Source: Isochrysis galbana (Eukaryota; Haptophyta; Isochrysidales; Isochrysidaceae). Taken from it: 64,000 nucleotides of DNA. Position 1 is the stretch's first letter, and every line of letters starts with the position of its first letter. A program made the translations under genes and the position numbers. The stretch is taken from assembly GCA_018136815.1 (NCBI GenBank), contig CM030939.1, forward strand, positions 3,403,419 to 3,467,418, given 5' to 3'. The notes under the pieces are model-generated. The model had not been told where the DNA came from. It searched no databases and saw only the letters and a program-made list of their open reading frames with translations. Shown one piece after another: positions 62,202 through 64,000 of this stretch.

Positions 62202-63167
62202 TCCCTGGTGGATGGAGCTGCTGAGCGTCCATTGGTTGTGGGCCGGCCCCTATCACAGCCAACGACCCACATGCTGCTCCTAGCCACCATGTGCTCCACA
62301 TTTGGCCACACGACCTTGCCCACCATGATTTTCCCTCTTGTCCTCGCCGATTCGAAGCCGTACTCTCGCTAAGGTGCTCACCGATGGCCTAGGGCGCATT
62401 GCTCTTCAATTTTCCTGGATGGATGAGTCGGCCAGTTACGAGGTTTGGGGACATGGCGCACCACCAAGAGACCAGGAGGGTGGCATGTGATGCACGTACT
62501 GTGCTTTTTTCTCTCTCACCTTTTGCTTGCTCTCACGCCGCGGCGATTGAATGAGTCGGCCTTATTTGCACCAAATCACGCACACGAGATGGCCACCTAG
62601 GGCACTCCACACAGTGAGTCGTGCATTTATACTACTACTACATGATATTAGGGCGGGACGTGTTTTGTGGCCCTGCACTACGAAGTACCCCAAACTCTCC
62701 ATGGCGTTGGGTTGCATTATGACAGTCATTGCTGTCCACTGTCCATATGTGGTGTTTGGATTCTTAGTCCTCGATCGTGTTCACGAAAAGGAGCCCATAG
62801 AGCGGCCCGCTCGTGCGCCGCGAATATTAGTCATAAAAAAGTTCTTGAAGGCGAGCCATAATCGCAGAATAGGATGGGAGGTCCGAGGAGAGAGAAAGCA
62901 GTGGATCAGAATACTCGTGTGAGTATGGATACTCCTAGAAGAGGAGGAGGGAGAACAGGACAACGAAGAACTCGACTCGGCTGTGGGAGTGACTTTGAAC
63001 TTCACCCACGATCTGCGTGTATGAGGGTTTACTCTCTCTACCGTGTAGTAAGTATTTAGTGTCGCTCGCGCGCGGGAGGCCATCGCGCCTCCTCTCTCCG
63101 GTTGGTGTCTGAAGGGGGTGGGGGGAAGGGGGAGTGGAAGAAGGGGGCCGGGGGCGGCCAGGGGGGG
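62202..63167. other. Intergenic, no gene recognised
   Basis: Ordinary spacer with short frames. A 123-codon plus frame at 62551-62922 has no motif. G-rich sequence at 63105-63168 precedes the next coding frame. Confidence 0.4.
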
Positions 63168-64000
63168 ATGGGGGCTTGGGAGCAGCGGGCGACGTTTGAG
63201 CGCCGTCGGACTCTAGACCCCCGCGTGGCGGCCAGGCTCTCCGAGCCCTCGGCGCGAGCCACGGCAAGAGCACAGCGTGCAGACAGCTCTCGCCAGACCG
63301 AGGCGCCCCACAAGCCTTGCTCCGCCTGCAGGCCCGCCATACGGCAGGCCCGCGAGCTACAGGTGGCCACGGCCGAAGAAGGCGTCGAGATTGACAAAGC
63401 GTGGGCGATGAAGGTGGCGGCGGCGCGCAGGCCCACCTTTGAGCCGCTGGTTGCACCTGCCCATTCGACCACGCTCGAAGCGTCTGAGACACTCGCAGGC
63501 CGGCTGCTACCACCCAGCACACCTGCTCAGCAGCGCTTCTTTGACTCGGGCGGCACAGTCGCAACAACGCGCAGGCCATTCGCGCCGGCGGGGCCGCCGA
63601 TGTCGCACGCGCTGCCCGGCGGGAGAGAGCGCGCGAAAACTTGCTACTTGAGCGGTGAGGGACTGCATGGGGTAGCAGTCGGCGAGGTTGGCGTAGTGAG
63701 GGTCAGCGTCGAGCGGCTCGTTGCGCATCGCTGCCCGCCAGATCATTGGCCTAGGCTGACCCTCGAGCTCCGACCAGTCGGCCCGGACATGAAGTCTGCG
63801 GGCCTACCCGTCGTGTCCGAGGCTTCCGCAAATGTCCTACTTCCCGCGACATCCGTCCCGCTACGATACGGCCCCGTAAGGAAGAGCGGACCCCACTTGC
63901 TCTCAGTCGAGCTCGACGGCGCCCCATGCACCGGGTCGCCGGTCTTGCTTAGCATTAGAGCTGGGAGCGCAGTGGGCTCGAAGTCTCGCTTCGTTGAGGC
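63168..64000 (+). CDS. Filamin-type immunoglobulin-repeat protein, 5' part (runs off window)
   Basis: An open frame from ATG 63168 (MGAWEQRATFERRRTLDP) to the window end with no stop. The first about 155 residues are charged and helical with a small Cys motif (KPCSACR). A filamin/ABP280-type repeat then follows: CYLSGEGLHGVAVGEVGVV (63642 onward) is the opening strand, and LPATSVPLRYGPVRKSGPHL, then LSVELDGAPCTGSPVLLSIR, are the closing strands with the typical G-SP-(F/V) turn. Such repeats crosslink actin or act as modules in other proteins; no actin-binding CH domain is visible. The ATG may instead lie inside a later exon, since the frame is open upstream through a G-run. Confidence 0.7.
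   Translation, partial: MGAWEQRATFERRRTLDPRVAARLSEPSARATARAQRADSSRQTEAPHKPCSACRPAIRQARELQVATAEEGVEIDKAWAMKVAAARRPTFEPLVAPAHSTTLEASETLAGRLLPPSTPAQQRFFDSGGTVATTRRPFAPAGPPMSHALPGGRERAKTCYLSGEGLHGVAVGEVGVVRVSVERLVAHRCPPDHWPRLTLELRPVGPDMKSAGLPVVSEASANVLLPATSVPLRYGPVRKSGPHLLSVELDGAPCTGSPVLLSIRAGSAVGSKSRFVE

Noticed and set aside
62935-63579. Minus-strand frames of 150-214 codons at the right edge
   Set aside because: They lie opposite the filamin-repeat frame, whose residues match known repeat positions.

Overview
The window is nuclear DNA from a GC-rich, intron-bearing unicellular eukaryote. Genes stand alone on both strands with long spacers. Introns are mostly 70-250 bp with GT-AG ends, and C/G homopolymer runs and CT microsatellites are frequent. 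Gene content (DNA-PKcs, a TMEM94-type P-type ATPase, an EDR2_C protein, a NIPA-like transporter, filamin repeats), short pyrimidine-rich introns and many transposon scraps suggest a marine alga, perhaps a haptophyte or pelagophyte. That placement is inference; no rRNA or plastid marker is present.

Layout, left to right. 2-8098 is the C-terminal two thirds of a DNA-PKcs gene cut by the window edge. 8.1-12.8 kb holds two 3' ends of one LINE family, one per strand. 13.1-18.4 kb is a nine-exon TMEM94/ERMA gene (minus) whose splice sites and phases could be worked out exactly. 19-23 kb carries an AT-rich broken gene, one hypothetical gene, a 19-bp minisatellite and composite repeats. 23.3-25.0 kb is a WD40 gene (minus). 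25.4-31.9 kb is a repeat-rich block bounded by inverted repeats, with two identical tRNA-Ala(AGC) genes in opposite orientation, LINE reverse-transcriptase scraps and a broken cytochrome b561 fragment. 32.3-33.2 kb is a two-exon gene for a predicted secreted protein, followed by a Ty3/gypsy remnant. 37.5-38.6 kb is a Nudix hydrolase (minus). 39.5-40.1 kb may be a small repeat-containing gene. 41.6-43.3 kb is an EDR2_C (DUF1336) gene. 44-47.7 kb is mobile-element debris, a frameshifted gene, a hairpin satellite and a DNA transposon with a perfect 8-bp target duplication. 48.3-53.3 kb encodes a very unusual 1,693-residue protein: membrane-spanning N-terminal part, Tyr/Asp/Glu repeats, then a long Ala/Glu/Lys repeat. 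53.8-54.6 kb is a second cytochrome b561 fragment carrying an inserted element that behaves exactly like an introner. 54.9-56.8 kb is a palindrome-rich element with long terminal inverted repeats. 57.9-60.3 kb is a six-exon NIPA-like gene (minus), 61.3-62.2 kb a GDA1/CD39-like NTPase gene, and the right edge enters a filamin-repeat gene.

The genes do not form a pathway. The most interesting biology is intron and transposon activity. The 54-kb insertion has 22-bp terminal inverted repeats, a TACCAG target duplication, GT at its left end and an AG acceptor supplied by the duplicated target; a paralogue at 28 kb keeps the empty site. This is direct sequence evidence for intron birth by a DNA transposon.
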